This document shows positions 52,301 through 56,184 of a stretch of DNA of 64,000 nucleotides, one piece after another. The notes under the pieces are model-generated. The model saw nothing but the letters and a program-made list of their open reading frames with translations, did no database searches and had not been told where the DNA came from. Every line of letters begins with the position of its first letter. The first letter of the stretch is position 1. The DNA is taken from positions 155,461 to 219,460 of the forward strand of contig JASANG010003018.1 of NCBI GenBank assembly GCA_030248215.1, written 5' to 3'. Source of the DNA: Enoplolaimus lenunculus (taxonomy: Eukaryota; Nematoda; Enoplea; Enoplida; Thoracostomopsidae). A program made the translations under genes and the position numbers.

Positions 52301-53562
52301 TTTCATTAACGAATTCTAGGCCTTGATCTGAAGACAAAATTGCTGGGAAACCGAACCGTAGAAATAACTTGTATAACTCGTCCGCCACGGTTTGACAGTT
52401 TTTGTTGGGAATAGGTATTGCAGTTGCCCATTGCTTAATACATATATAACACTAAGAATGTAGCAGTTGGACGCGTTGGACCTTGGCATTATGATCAGAT
52501 CTATTTCCAAATAGTGCCATGTAGATGTTACTGGTATTGGATGCAGAACGCGCTGTTGCTTGTCGAATCCACCGCTATCGACAAGTTGACATTGGTGACA
52601 CGATAATTTGTGTTTCTTAGCATCGGAGCACATTCCATCCCAGTACACCATCGCGTCGCTTAAGTACCTATGCATTGCATTTATGCCTTGGTGTCCACGC
52701 AAATCGTGGGCATCGTTTAGAATATTTTTTCGTTCTTCTTCACTAAGTATGACTCTTTTGCGGCCGTTTTTCATAAAGTAAAGAACCCCTTTTTCCAACT
52801 CAAAATCGGAAGCAGAACGTCTGATCTCCTGTTTTAAAACCTTCCACCGACTCTGTTCAATCCCTTCTTCGATCCATTTTTCAGTAGGATATTCATTATT
52901 TTGAAGCAAAAGATTATATACTCAAAACTCCTCATTTTCAAAATATTTAGATATTTATATCTATATGCACATTTTGTGTGTGTAAAAGTTTATCAAAAAA
53001 CTGTTAGAATCTAGCTTGGCAAAATTTAACACACCACATTATAAAAACACATTTACGGGCTAAATTGACGTATAAGCAAAATCACACGTGTGGGTGTTCC
53101 AAAGTTTCACAATGGAGGAAGGGCGAGTTTTTATATGAAAATTTTTCCGGGGGGAGGCAAATTTTCATATGAAAATTTGTGCAGTAGGGCAAATTTTTAT
53201 GGGGGCAAATTTTTCTATGACACCGGAATTGGAATTCGAAAAAATTACCCCTGATCACTGTCAAAGCGGATTGCGAAGCAGAAAGTATACAAATATGCAT
53301 TTCACTTCCATTTACAAATTTTTTGCAACAATCTTAATCTAAACTTGAGCAAAATGAAATGCAGTGTCCTCCCCCGGATGATATTGCAACGGAATTAAAG
53401 TTTATATTTGTCTATCTTTACTCTTTAAATTTATGTGCTTTTAAAATTTTGCCGTTTCTTTAGTGAGAAAACAACCGAACGAATTAACAGCTTATTTGGA
53501 TGCTTCAAATGTTTATGGATCAAACGCCAAACGAGCCAGTGAAGTGAGAACGTTTGAAAAAG
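19302..53562 (+). CDS. Animal haem peroxidase, N-terminal half (nine exons)
   Basis: Enzymes of this superfamily (myeloperoxidase, peroxidasin, chorion peroxidase) use H2O2 to oxidise halides or phenols outside the cell or in granules. The exons are 19,302-19,337; 19,968-20,004; 20,830-20,937; 35,358-35,478; 45,072-45,129; 45,449-45,617; 47,329-47,508; 48,353-48,523; 53,464-53,562. All eight junctions are GT-AG and in phase, giving 326 residues. Residues 1-25 form a signal peptide ending CKNAKA. KYRTYDGTCNNRAHPTFGAA (143-162) matches the KYR(T)xxGxCNN entry of the peroxidase domain. QWIDHD (222-227) holds the distal Gln, haem-ester Asp and distal His. TAYLDAS (302-308) is the Ca2+ loop. The Arg/Glu pair and proximal His lie in later exons that I do not see. 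The introns carry most of the window's transposons. Exons 7-9 are duplicated in the palindrome. The peroxidase identity is secure from exon 6 on. The linkage of exons 1-5 rests on phase and splice-site agreement. Confidence 0.75.
19561..19632 (+). repeat. tRNA-Val-like sequence in peroxidase intron 1
   Basis: An A-box-like TGGCGCATTGGTA, an anticodon arm TCTGC-CTGACAC-GCAGA (which would read GAC, Val) and a B-box-like AGTTCAAAACC. The anticodon arm is perfect, but the T arm and acceptor stem do not pair. That points to a tRNA pseudogene or SINE head, not an active gene. Confidence 0.4.
19968..20004 (+). CDS. Peroxidase exon 2, end of signal peptide
   Basis: A 37-nt microexon between ATATTTCAG and AAAAG|GTAAAG, phase 0 to 1. 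It encodes ILVCVLCCKNAK, and the split codon with exon 3 gives Ala. Joined to exon 1 it makes a 25-residue leader with a textbook A-K-A cleavage site. Confidence 0.5.
20168..20419. repeat. 252-bp MITE with TA duplication
   Basis: Imperfect terminal repeats (CACAGTAAATGCCAGTGGGT versus the inverse of GATGAGTTGATT... with CACTGTAAAT), flanked by TA. It is rich in ACTCA/TGAGT motifs inside. It lies in peroxidase intron 2. Confidence 0.6.
20640..20760. repeat. Dispersed TTAGGC-type repeat
   Basis: Degenerate TTAGGTTTAGGC hexamers ending in GACAGGCCCCTACAGTTAAC, which is the inverse of the family's GTTAACT.TAGGGGCCTGTC end. Confidence 0.5.
20830..20937 (+). CDS. Peroxidase exon 3, propeptide region
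   Basis: 108 nt, phase 1 to 1, with a strong acceptor (TTTTCCATTGTAG) and consensus donor (ATGA|GTAAGA). It encodes TDNSNAEVEFQLLAEHFDEF and a Lys/Tyr-rich continuation, an acidic, helix-prone segment as expected for a peroxidase propeptide. There is no domain match on its own. Confidence 0.55.
   Translation, partial: QLTTQTQKWSSNCLQNTLTNFLKSFISRRLISATL
21085..21190. repeat. Dispersed TTAGGC-type repeat
   Basis: Degenerate AGCCTTAGAC/CTTAGG hexamers like those at 15,890-16,066. The ends are poorly defined. Confidence 0.4.
21843..22259. repeat. CTGTAGTGACCCG MITE, copy 2 (nested)
   Basis: A 417-bp copy with both terminal repeats and TA on each side, in inverse orientation to copy 1. It is inserted in the hAT-like element, so it is younger than that element. 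Confidence 0.9.
22700..22805. repeat. TTAGGC-family MITE, short clear copy
   Basis: The cleanest view of this family's ends. The left GGCCCATGTTACTTTTAGGG is mirrored at the right by CTCCTAAAAGTAACATTGCC, with only one CTAAGGCTTAGG block between. It is non-coding and nested in the hAT-like element. Confidence 0.7.
23445..23792. repeat. Foldback element rich in AGTTTAAG, TA duplication
   Basis: 348 bp bounded by CTCTCTAAAAACTTAAAC and its inverse, with TA outside each end. The interior is a dense field of CTTAAA/TTTAAG motifs in both directions. It is non-coding and lies in peroxidase intron 3. Confidence 0.75.
23924..24166 (+). other. Unassigned ORF segment
   Basis: An open frame (start at 23,924) reads MEVMAKFPKSPVYIAKASKQ and continues with Cys residues until it runs into the LTR at 24,167. 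It might be part of a peroxidase-intron repeat or an unrelated exon. I found no acceptor/donor pair that makes it fit the peroxidase gene, and I recognise no domain. Confidence 0.25.
24167..25060 (+). repeat. Left LTR of the 24-34 kb element
   Basis: Matches 33,146-34,039 almost base for base. It contains repeated AATCTAACGGGGTTAGATT-type hairpins (about 24,620-24,770) and ends CTTCTCACA. A 116-codon minus-strand ORF inside it recurs in the right LTR and is a shadow. Confidence 0.9.
25061..25078 (+). promoter_or_regulatory. Primer-binding-site-like sequence
   Basis: TGGTGACCACGACGGCCT begins directly at the LTR end. The same TGGTGACCACGATGG sits next to the LTR end of the minus-strand relative at 42,988, so it is conserved in the family. 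I cannot identify the tRNA. Confidence 0.6.
25079..26412 (+). other. Leader of the LTR element with internal duplications
   Basis: A non-coding leader. A ~75-bp segment is repeated twice at about 25,160-25,310, and a ~130-bp segment (with GGGCTGTGCCGCAAGTACGT) occurs at about 25,311-25,440 and 25,478-25,607. 'CTTGGGGCTACGCCGCAAGT' recurs near 26,090. Confidence 0.6.
26413..28215 (+). CDS. Gag-like ORF of the LTR element
   Basis: The start at 26,413 (MPLYRTPTTA) is preferred over the longer frame from 26,359, because the minus-strand relative near 41,700 begins with the same residues. It has a long Gln/Gly/Met-rich disordered front. From about 27,770 it has a capsid-like segment (LQNFEGKSDFGIWYRKFERV) of the Ty3/gypsy type. 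I saw no zinc knuckle. Part of a virus-like element, treated as a fossil. Confidence 0.65.
   Translation: MPLYRTPTTAVEQESVARATARESRVTTRSMSRELQAEQGKEIEEISLPSTMCRQESLESVFQTNGNGISGQSTMIARGAQATEIRAPGLTMLDAQHTGMRAQEDTGIRQGSHRLAYASEGSIGHGGVVDSGMSYPRMTAEYQNERQDLEDSGVCRPEPRYALPNPAMMEGNSSETGMRWTQAYSGTEPSRGINMIRPHPQLEMDGPLANWSVEQRMSMGHGLQRQQASTQVQGIGARSQDSVKVVEEDRGRSPGVPQARSRATSIQESEEEDDEIKELTRVFERGLKSKHSEKFRKLWSKLEGEMGQRPESRQSHRSGRVSWMSNKDEVNRQSVTKEYREATRMHGAGEQACSMSMGNQELPKGGVAPHPVPMGYRQASYPVLTQPLAGNAYQAFPAQPGVAPQANASWQEPVMQTPRMTGFAEMPQLQAMGNMANRVPQHMGYANQGAPQIVVKMPQKLPLQNFEGKSDFGIWYRKFERVMQTAKIVDSESKINHFRNHVKGLADQYLDILEERYGPYGSEEFGQLVREFQERFGESTDLSNRMAAFQRIRQKGDVSEYADELQLYREKNLRNRLGKRGKKGHFFAYTTCNHLIPGNK
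28222..28980 (+). other. GC-rich, purine-skewed block in the LTR element
   Basis: An abrupt change from AT-rich surroundings to GAGCGCGCGGGG-type and then GGAAAGAGAGA-type sequence, ending in a ~20-base A run near 28,950. Long ORFs exist on both strands (28,284-29,150 plus; 28,280-29,026 and 28,440-29,240 minus), but their Lys/Arg/Glu or Phe/Ser/Pro composition follows from the base skew, so I do not call them genes. Confidence 0.6.
29008..31470 (+). CDS. 820-codon ORF of unknown function in the LTR element
   Basis: I do not recognise this protein. The first ~160 residues are Ser/Pro/Lys-rich and disordered. About residues 190-375 are heptad-like and Glu/Arg/Lys-rich (a long coiled coil). 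A linker with a basic KRPRSLTPGRARK motif follows. Residues ~430-700 form a compact, Trp- and aromatic-rich, mostly helical region, and the tail is acidic. There is no catalytic signature of protease, reverse transcriptase or integrase. It is uninterrupted over 2.46 kb inside a young element, so it was probably under selection until recently. Confidence 0.6.
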   Translation: MEVSEAPTSSASRGASTATSPVDKTDGKKKKWKKKEDVVEVNLDGSSEDERMDTGTTEKGAERMDIPSAKPGVDQLCTPEAEGKGKGVGKGKQLVGSGSALDSASVTTIKKEWRVLDPEAYQEGKYPRMPTDTSSVVEGSPFLAQPCVTPPPPPLPKGMYWAEMVPDPPKAGSGVAEYSPALFLEEALKRDIENRQLQDKELIARLKAALTRMYPPGGFGVAEIESSYAMVQANVRDLEGNWTLRKETDIEAMSMANKLRAYQEFAVEAWRDLMGYAERVTQNRKRIVELETAVLAAGDQRQRAHEHVSGAEQLVRRTEEKVKEKETERQAMMEKLNKALEEVMTLVGEKRQLENQVQELTEENDKLRKGAALDRGEESPEPSDDRTSASQQGAFKRPRSLTPGRARKTVRMDVEEVELSGGTEDEVASVQVIGEKDVPRTTFVQRRPEARGQTAWQIVQRTRRPGRGIIAFPDMVILPRGHMLVNYKFGYQQVLHANYFEGNDSPEQPGVGLPKDVLRHLAVHWATAAIKAFEFYLKKEALISEWLECLNYAERGLAACLFRTVDIEPQVYQAVMRWFARIVRETAARAVVTRGLQWGRAPADFFVPLSPHVIMQLFDKAKDPQVKRTRPMIMARAYANQKYWTLGNKLERENLKAMEPEDSTVRAEMRLQLLPLQKDVQKETEKVLAVSTLRAIANLSLWFPEAYPYPENKREAELPELAPDEESRRQLVDMVQDYDRKETEELARIAEVNRRALDLCRGHLFDDRENAARGPEPMDTQVAGQEGVQPGPSKARTRSEAQAEAAGVQAEEKRKMDLNR
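31544..32359 (+). CDS. Third ORF of the LTR element, basic Gln-rich tail
   Basis: 271 codons, very basic (RVSPKRPTGGYVRP, then a Gln run QQQQQ) with no known domain. A related C-terminal segment is present in the fragment at 39,649-39,956, so this part of the element is conserved in the family. It could be a nucleic-acid-binding product. Confidence 0.5.
   Translation: MTLQTKKEEPRAEGYVTPPPAEKEGSEGKLTPRRSPRIQKQEEAKEQEKSKELLWEELIKLQPKKVRSQSEAEEKPSTSLGQPPAPGYIAVRGPDGKLKWRFDKDARRRAMAQRARVSPKRPTGGYVRPAAGSVVSKIGPRQANPVYSASAVRSQTAPGYRGSGAVAQRVAGSPPAGSSGVRPRVRQVSDERYPVRVGGRVGQPQVAPGRGYYNQQVENVRQAMRESRQVERQQQQQRASRSVGRDNQWVTQEELDAYYADVPRELRRRHF
32822..32835 (+). promoter_or_regulatory. Polypurine tract of the LTR element
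   Basis: GCCGAAGGGGGGA lies directly before TGTAGGTGGCTGTGCCA, the LTR start. The same arrangement is found at 40,364-40,376 and, on the minus strand, next to 38,095. Confidence 0.65.
32836..34039 (+). repeat. Right LTR of the 24-34 kb element
   Basis: Runs from TGTAGGTGG to CTCACA, about 1.2 kb. Its last 894 bp are the repeat shared with 24,167-25,060. Its first ~300 bp are shared with the copies at 40,377 (plus), 38,095 (minus) and 43,834 (minus). Confidence 0.8.
34040..34876. other. Peroxidase intron 3 sequence with a long C tract
   Basis: AT-rich intron DNA. At 34,425-34,461 a run of about 37 bases is almost entirely C (broken by two A), so the minus strand is G-rich and could form a quadruplex. 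A piece similar to 18,785-18,880 lies at 34,770-34,860. Confidence 0.6.
34877..35053. repeat. TTAGGC-family MITE with a perfect hexamer array
   Basis: The left end GGCCCATGCTATTTTAAGGG is mirrored by CGCCCCTTAAAGTAACACTG at the right. Inside, 34,961-35,011 is an uninterrupted array of 8.5 AGGCTT (TTAGGC) units. This sequence equals the nematode telomere repeat, but here it is inside a mobile-element-like unit. Confidence 0.75.
35358..35478 (+). CDS. Peroxidase exon 4
   Basis: 121 nt between acceptor ATTTTTAG and consensus donor AAT|GTAAGT, phase 1 to 2. It encodes HRKDTTTSGISLLAHFNRPD followed by a Cys and a basic/acidic segment. Its phases join exon 3 (S) and exon 5 (I) exactly. As in other peroxidases, this region before the catalytic domain is poorly conserved, so phase and splice sites are the main evidence. 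Confidence 0.6.
35699..35910. repeat. GGGACAGCTG minisatellite in a GGCCCATGTTA element
   Basis: Begins GGCCCATGTTACGCTGAGGG, a variant of the TTAGGC-family end, and goes straight into ~18 degenerate GGGACAGC(TG) units. This links the minisatellites to the MITE-like family. Confidence 0.7.
36537..36957. repeat. GGCCCATGTTA element with TTAGGC and CTGTCCC arrays, left part
   Basis: The same 27-bp opening as at 35,699, then TTAGGC hexamers (about 36,640-36,700), then a CAGCTGTCCC array up to 36,957, where the LTR composite begins. The array resumes at 43,835. Confidence 0.7.
36958..38095 (-). repeat. LTR (minus) at the left edge of the composite
   Basis: Reads from TGTGAA (inverse of the LTR end) to the inverse of GTAGGTGGCTGTGCC at 38,095. 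Beyond it, up to 38,180, lies the element-internal sequence containing GACGGCAAAAAAGGCAG that also precedes the right LTR of the young element. Confidence 0.7.
38220..39062. repeat. 45-46 bp minisatellite (GGTCGGGACAGC core)
   Basis: Opens with GGCCGATGTTACTCTGAGGG (family end again), then about 16 units of 45-46 bp containing TTTTTGCTGGGTCGGTCGGG. Because the period is close to a multiple of three, all three plus frames stay open for 100-150 codons. These ORFs are artefacts. Confidence 0.8.
39422..39525. repeat. Half copy of the 209-bp hairpin MITE
   Basis: CACTGCAAAGAATGGTGAGT after a TA, then the same left half as the copies at 4,306 and 10,369. It ends near the middle of the element. Confidence 0.65.
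39649..41081 (+). mobile_element. Plus-strand fragment of the LTR family
   Basis: Treated as a fossil. It carries the 3' part of the third ORF region, the polypurine tract and an LTR (40,377-41,081). It abuts the minus-strand relative at 41,082-41,084, so two relatives lie end to end in opposite orientation. Confidence 0.7.
42989..43834 (-). repeat. LTR (minus) at the right edge of the composite
   Basis: From TGTGAACAG at 42,989, next to the conserved primer-binding sequence at 42,974-42,988, to TGTAGGTGGCTGTGCCAC (inverse) at 43,834. It is followed by the CAGCTGTCCC array. Confidence 0.7.
43835..44590. repeat. CAGCTGTCCC minisatellite, right part
   Basis: About 75 degenerate 9-10 bp units. 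It continues the array broken at 36,957. Several Cys/Ser/Pro-rich ORFs of up to 234 codons on both strands come purely from the repeat. Confidence 0.85.
44591..45071. other. Peroxidase intron 4, no further feature
   Basis: AT-rich intron sequence. I see nothing beyond the end of the minisatellite. Confidence 0.4.
45072..45129 (+). CDS. Peroxidase exon 5
   Basis: 58 nt, phase 2 to 0, between CTATTCAG and CTG|GTACGT. It encodes ATDYPNLDVETLESFAIKL. Short, but it joins exons 4 and 6 in phase and lies only 319 bp before the unmistakable exon 6. Confidence 0.6.
45449..45617 (+). CDS. Peroxidase exon 6, start of catalytic domain
   Basis: 169 nt, phase 0 to 1, acceptor TTTATCTCAG and donor GATG|GTACAT. 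It contains ACRYFPRCDDGAKYRTYDGT, CNNRAHPTFGAA and PPQYDDG, matching the KYRTxxGxCNN...PTxGA...YxDG run of myeloperoxidase-type enzymes. It lies outside the palindrome, so it is single-copy here. Confidence 0.85.
45716..46153. repeat. CTGTAGTGACCCG MITE, copy 3
   Basis: 438 bp with both terminal repeats and TA on each side. It lies in peroxidase intron 6, 98 bp after exon 6. Confidence 0.9.
46457..46640. repeat. TTAGGC-family MITE
   Basis: Opens GGCCCATGTTAATAATTATA and GGGGTC, then many TTAGGCTTAGG hexamers, and closes near CTATAGTTAATATGA (inverse end). It lies in intron 6. Confidence 0.6.
47329..47508 (+). CDS. Peroxidase exon 7, distal haem pocket
   Basis: 180 nt, phase 1 to 1, acceptor GCGTTTTAG and donor GAAG|GTATGA. 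It encodes LPSAREVSN and MQMGQWIDHDVGLTP, with the distal Gln, Asp (haem ester) and His. It is duplicated in the right arm at 63,309-63,491 (minus). Confidence 0.9.
47568..47712. repeat. TTAGGC-family repeat in intron 7
   Basis: TTAGGTTTAGG hexamers ending GACAGGCTCTTATAGTTAAC, the inverse family end. Its mirror copy is at about 63,112-63,250. Confidence 0.55.
48353..48523 (+). CDS. Peroxidase exon 8
   Basis: 171 nt, phase 1 to 1, acceptor TTGTTTCAG and donor CTGG|GTAAAT. It encodes CRACDSHIHVSTACNPITIP, then RRCLPFVRSEAG, the Cys-x-P-I-x-IP and RxCxPFxRS motifs of animal peroxidases. The mirror copy is 62,291-62,461 (minus). Confidence 0.88.
48556..48981. repeat. CTGTAGTGACCCG MITE, copy 4
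   Basis: A full copy with TA at both ends, only 32 bp downstream of the exon 8 donor. Its mirror copy in the right arm is 61,833-62,258. Confidence 0.9.
49050..49830 (-). mobile_element. BEL/Pao-type gag fragment (left arm)
   Basis: Treated as a fossil. The minus strand resembles the DUF1759 gag region of BEL/Pao retrotransposons (EFDNKDPFEWRQFWAIF-like and VQLLQQRFKR-like segments). There is no pol and there are no LTRs, so it is a broken piece with several breaks. It lies in peroxidase intron 8. The mirror copy is 61,000-61,765. Confidence 0.65.
50275..50460 (-). repeat. SINE-like element (left arm)
   Basis: On the minus strand it contains GGGCTCGAGCGTCAAGCTCC and a decayed tRNA-like head, related to 2,640-2,905. 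The mirror copy is at 60,368-60,555. Confidence 0.5.
51143..53222 (-). mobile_element. Ginger-like DNA transposon (left arm)
   Basis: 2,080 bp with long terminal inverted repeats (TGTCATGAAAAAATTTGCCC at the left, TGTCATAGAAAAATTTGCCC inverse at the right) and a 4-bp CCGG duplication at 51,139-51,142 and 53,223-53,226. TGT ends, 4-bp duplication and an integrase-like transposase are the hallmarks of Ginger elements, which are DNA transposons whose transposase resembles Gypsy integrase. It lies in peroxidase intron 8 and is mirrored at 57,606-59,677. Confidence 0.75.
51306..52909 (-). CDS. Ginger-type transposase with OTU segment
   Basis: Two overlapping minus-strand ORFs, 52,316-52,909 and 51,306-52,388, so the coding region is split by one frame change or an intron. 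In order: a zinc-binding HHCC region (HDLRGHQGINAMH ... CHQCQ), the first catalytic Asp in YLEIDLI, the second in SSDQGLEF, and the Glu in GLVERFNQ exactly 35 residues later (DD35E). A C-terminal integrase-like barrel (DNTWTGPFVIHE) follows, and near the end VGDGNCFFRALSFCLTG, the DGxC active-site block of an OTU cysteine protease. The OTU His region is not seen in this frame. The right-arm copy is more decayed, so the left copy is the better reference. Confidence 0.75.
53464..53562 (+). CDS. Peroxidase exon 9, Ca2+ loop
   Basis: 99 nt, phase 1 to 1, acceptor CTTTAG and donor AAAAAG|GTCTGA (weak). It encodes RKQPNELTAYLDASNVYGSN, the N-glyco/Ca2+-binding segment of animal peroxidases. No later exon is visible. 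The gene runs into the palindrome centre. The mirror copy is 57,266-57,364, identical in protein. Confidence 0.85.
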
Positions 53563-54149
53563 GTCTGAAGTTTTGTATATAAAGAGTTTAGCATCACTTG
53601 AACGCAAATTCATTTTGTAATCAAATGTCTGAATTCGCGAACCAAATTTCACATCTCATCACTTAGGAGATGATATGGAACAAAGTTAGATGCTGTTTAT
53701 GTGTGCACGCGGAAACAATGGTCAGGTTAAAAATTTCGTTAAGAATTTAATGTGTGAGTAGGTATGTGAAACGGTAAACATTTGTATCACATTTTTGCAT
53801 TTGCTTAACCAAATTTATTAATTTGGCGTGTACCAATAGCCTATCGGTCGTGTTTGTTACAGATATGGAATGATCGCCAATTGATACACCTGCGTTTTGT
53901 AACAATTAAGTATACTAACAGTGACCAATTTGTTGAACAGTGTATGATATCTGAATACAAATTTTAAAATTTGGTTTTCCTAAATACTAATAAATATGCA
54001 ATAAAAGTTATATATCACAGCCCAAGCCATAATTTAGCCCAAGCGCGGCATTACAGCTTGGGTTAGCCCATAGCGTTCATTGTTTCTCTGCTACAAGTGC
54101 ACGTCGTGTGGTTGGTTCCTACCTTAATGGCATACTGAAATACGATTAG

Positions 54150-54640
54150 CTGCTGCAATACAGTTGGGACAGATGGGACAGTTGGGACCTATGGGACAGA
54201 TGAGACAGTTGGGTCAGATGGGACAGTCGGTACAAATGGGACAGTTTGGGACAGATGGGGCAGATGGGGCAGTTGGGACAGTTGGGACAGACGGGACAGA
54301 CGGGACAGTTGGGACAGATGAGACAGTTTGGGCAGATGGGACAGTCGGAACAAATGGGACAGTTTGGGACAGATGGGACAGATGGTACGGTTGGGTCAGT
54401 TGGGACAGTTGGGACCTATGGGACAGATGAGACAGTTGGGGCAGATGGGACAGTCGGTACAAATGGGACAGTTTGGGACAGATGGGACAGATGGGACAGT
54501 TGGGACAGATGGGACAGTTGGGACAGACGGGACAGTTGGGACAGATGGGACAGATGGGACAGATGGGACAGTTGGGACAGATGGGACAGATGGGACAGTT
54601 GGGACAGATGGGACAGTTGGGACAGATGGGACAGTTATAT
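54150..54640. repeat. GGGACAGATG/GGGACAGTTG minisatellite (left arm)
   Basis: About 49 units of 9-10 bp, with variant units (CCTATGGG, GTCGGTAC, TTTGGG). The order of variants is the same, apart from single-base changes, as in the mirror array 56,185-56,680. Met/Gly/Gln or Cys/Pro-rich ORFs over it are artefacts. Confidence 0.9.
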
Positions 54641-54879
54641 ATAATATATAATATATATAGATAGATAGATAAACTGAGAAAAGGATATGACGCCACTGTG
54701 GGCGTTCGCGTAGACAAATTAAAACATTGTCCATTGCGACATCCTAAGACCTTATATGCTCTGTGTGTCACTCTACATTAACCTTTAGACGTTCTGTTTC
54801 AATAATAAACATATTCTCCGGATCCCGGAGATTTTGGCGGAAATTTAGCAAAAAGTTGCAAAAGATATTGAGAAAAATA

Positions 54880-55948
54880 AGTTGAAGCAAAAAGCGAATT
54901 ATGATAAGAAAGTGTCGAAATCTCAGCCCGATCTCATAAAATTGCATGATCTTGTTTGGTGCCGAACAGAAGTAGCATTATCAACTAAAGCTCACGTTGC
55001 AAGATTGGCACCTAAGTTTAATGGTTTATATCGCGTTGTAGAAATTTCAGGCGATAATCTTACTTTAACTCTTTTGGATAAACCTGGAAGGAATAATAAA
55101 ATACGCCATAGAAATTTTTGTAAGAAATATCAGGGTACGGAAAAAGAATTTTTATTCTATTTGAAACTAAGACGTATGCGGTATTTAGATGAAGCAGCAG
55201 AATCGATTTGTTACATCTGTAAAAAGGAACATGTTGCGAAAACAGTAATTCAAAAATGGGTTCAGTGCGATAACCCAAAACATGTTCCGGTACGTTGGTT
55301 TCATTTTGAATGTGTAAATTTCCCCACCAATTACCCGGAACAACATAAGTGGTACTGTCCGCAATGTGTAAGTGGCGATAGTCACGATTAAACATGGGTT
55401 CATTGTTGGTTAGTAGTGTTTTATTATATATTAGTGGTAATTATAGACCGAAAATGACGAAAGCCGAAAAGCGACGACAGCGCACATTGGATATCCCATG
55501 GGACGATGGCACTGTGGATCGGGCAGCACGCGTATACGAAGAGGCGGTTGAATTGCAACCGGGACGACCACGTGTGACGATCGTTACTCGCACAGTCGAA
55601 GAAGCCCAGTTGGCGATCGACCACTTGAAGAACAATTCACAACTCAACATTTTCGCTGTTGATACGGAATGGTGGAACATGTCGATCAAACAACGCGAGG
55701 CATTTCAAACGGGTGTTGAGGCGCTAACAGTTGATTATGTTATGGCAAGCACAGATCCCGTCAACCTTCATCCATTCATCGGTGGATACATGACACAAGA
55801 CCCTTACACCAAGCAAAAATGGTGCCCGAAGGACGTTGCTTACGATCGTGAGCTGAGATACATTCAAATTCAATCATGGGAAAAAGTCTGCATAATTATC
55901 GATTTGGTTGCGACACAAGGTGAAATCCCCACGATCGTGGTTGATTTT
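54880..55948. other. Unique spacer of the palindrome
   Basis: 1,069 bp with no inverse partner in the window. It holds two head-to-tail ORFs that look like pieces of a mobile element. The integrase-tail ORF frame continues leftwards into the arm, while the second ORF is cut where the right arm begins. Confidence 0.85.
54882..55391 (+). CDS. Integrase C-terminal domain plus PHD finger
   Basis: Treated as a mobile-element remnant. The front part has the KQKANYDKK and DLVWCRTEV...LAPKFNGLYRV pattern of the C-terminal barrel of Gypsy/Ginger integrases. Behind it is a C4HC3 PHD finger: ICYICKK, WVQCD, WFHFECV, WYCPQC. The host-like PHD fused to an integrase tail suggests a chromatin-reading targeting module. 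The frame is already open before the first possible start, so this is the 3' piece of a longer gene. Confidence 0.65.
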   Translation: MKQKANYDKKVSKSQPDLIKLHDLVWCRTEVALSTKAHVARLAPKFNGLYRVVEISGDNLTLTLLDKPGRNNKIRHRNFCKKYQGTEKEFLFYLKLRRMRYLDEAAESICYICKKEHVAKTVIQKWVQCDNPKHVPVRWFHFECVNFPTNYPEQHKWYCPQCVSGDSHD

Positions 55949-55984
55949 CTATTTTTCTCAATATCTTTTGCAACTTTTTGCTAA
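55394..55984 (+). CDS. 3'-5' exonuclease-like ORF (DEDD type), cut at its end
   Basis: Starts 2 bp after the previous stop codon. After a basic region (KAEKRRQR) it has NIFAVDTEWW, the first motif (DxE) of DEDD 3'-5' exonucleases such as the WRN/EXD families, and later RYIQIQSWEKVCIIIDLV, the strand pattern that follows it. The frame then leaves the spacer and enters the right arm. Probably a second gene of the same mobile element. Confidence 0.5.
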   Translation: MGSLLVSSVLLYISGNYRPKMTKAEKRRQRTLDIPWDDGTVDRAARVYEEAVELQPGRPRVTIVTRTVEEAQLAIDHLKNNSQLNIFAVDTEWWNMSIKQREAFQTGVEALTVDYVMASTDPVNLHPFIGGYMTQDPYTKQKWCPKDVAYDRELRYIQIQSWEKVCIIIDLVATQGEIPTIVVDFLFFSISFATFC

Positions 55985-56184
55985 ATTTCCGCCAAAATCT
56001 CCGGGATCCGGAGAATATGTTTATTATTGAAACAGAACGTCTAAAGGTTAATGTAGAGTGACACACAGAGCATATAAGGTCTTAGGATGTCGCAATGGAC
56101 AATGTTTTAATTTGTCTACGCGAACGCCCACAGTGGCGTCATATCCTTTTCTCAGTTTATCTATCTATCTATATATATTATATA

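Larger units (their letters stand above)
46864..54879 (+). repeat. Left arm of the large palindrome
   Basis: About 8.0 kb matching the inverse of 55,949-63,972 along its whole length. Paired positions add up to ~110,830 throughout (for example exon 9, transposon ends and MITE ends). Similarity fades at AAATCGGTTTCAAG on the outside and at GATATTGAGAAAAATA on the inside. Confidence 0.95.

Noticed and set aside
54164-54771. Met/Gly/Gln and Cys/Pro/Ile repeat ORFs at the palindrome centre (also 56,058-56,681)
   Set aside because: Products of the 9-10 bp GGGACAGATG array, mirrored in the other arm.
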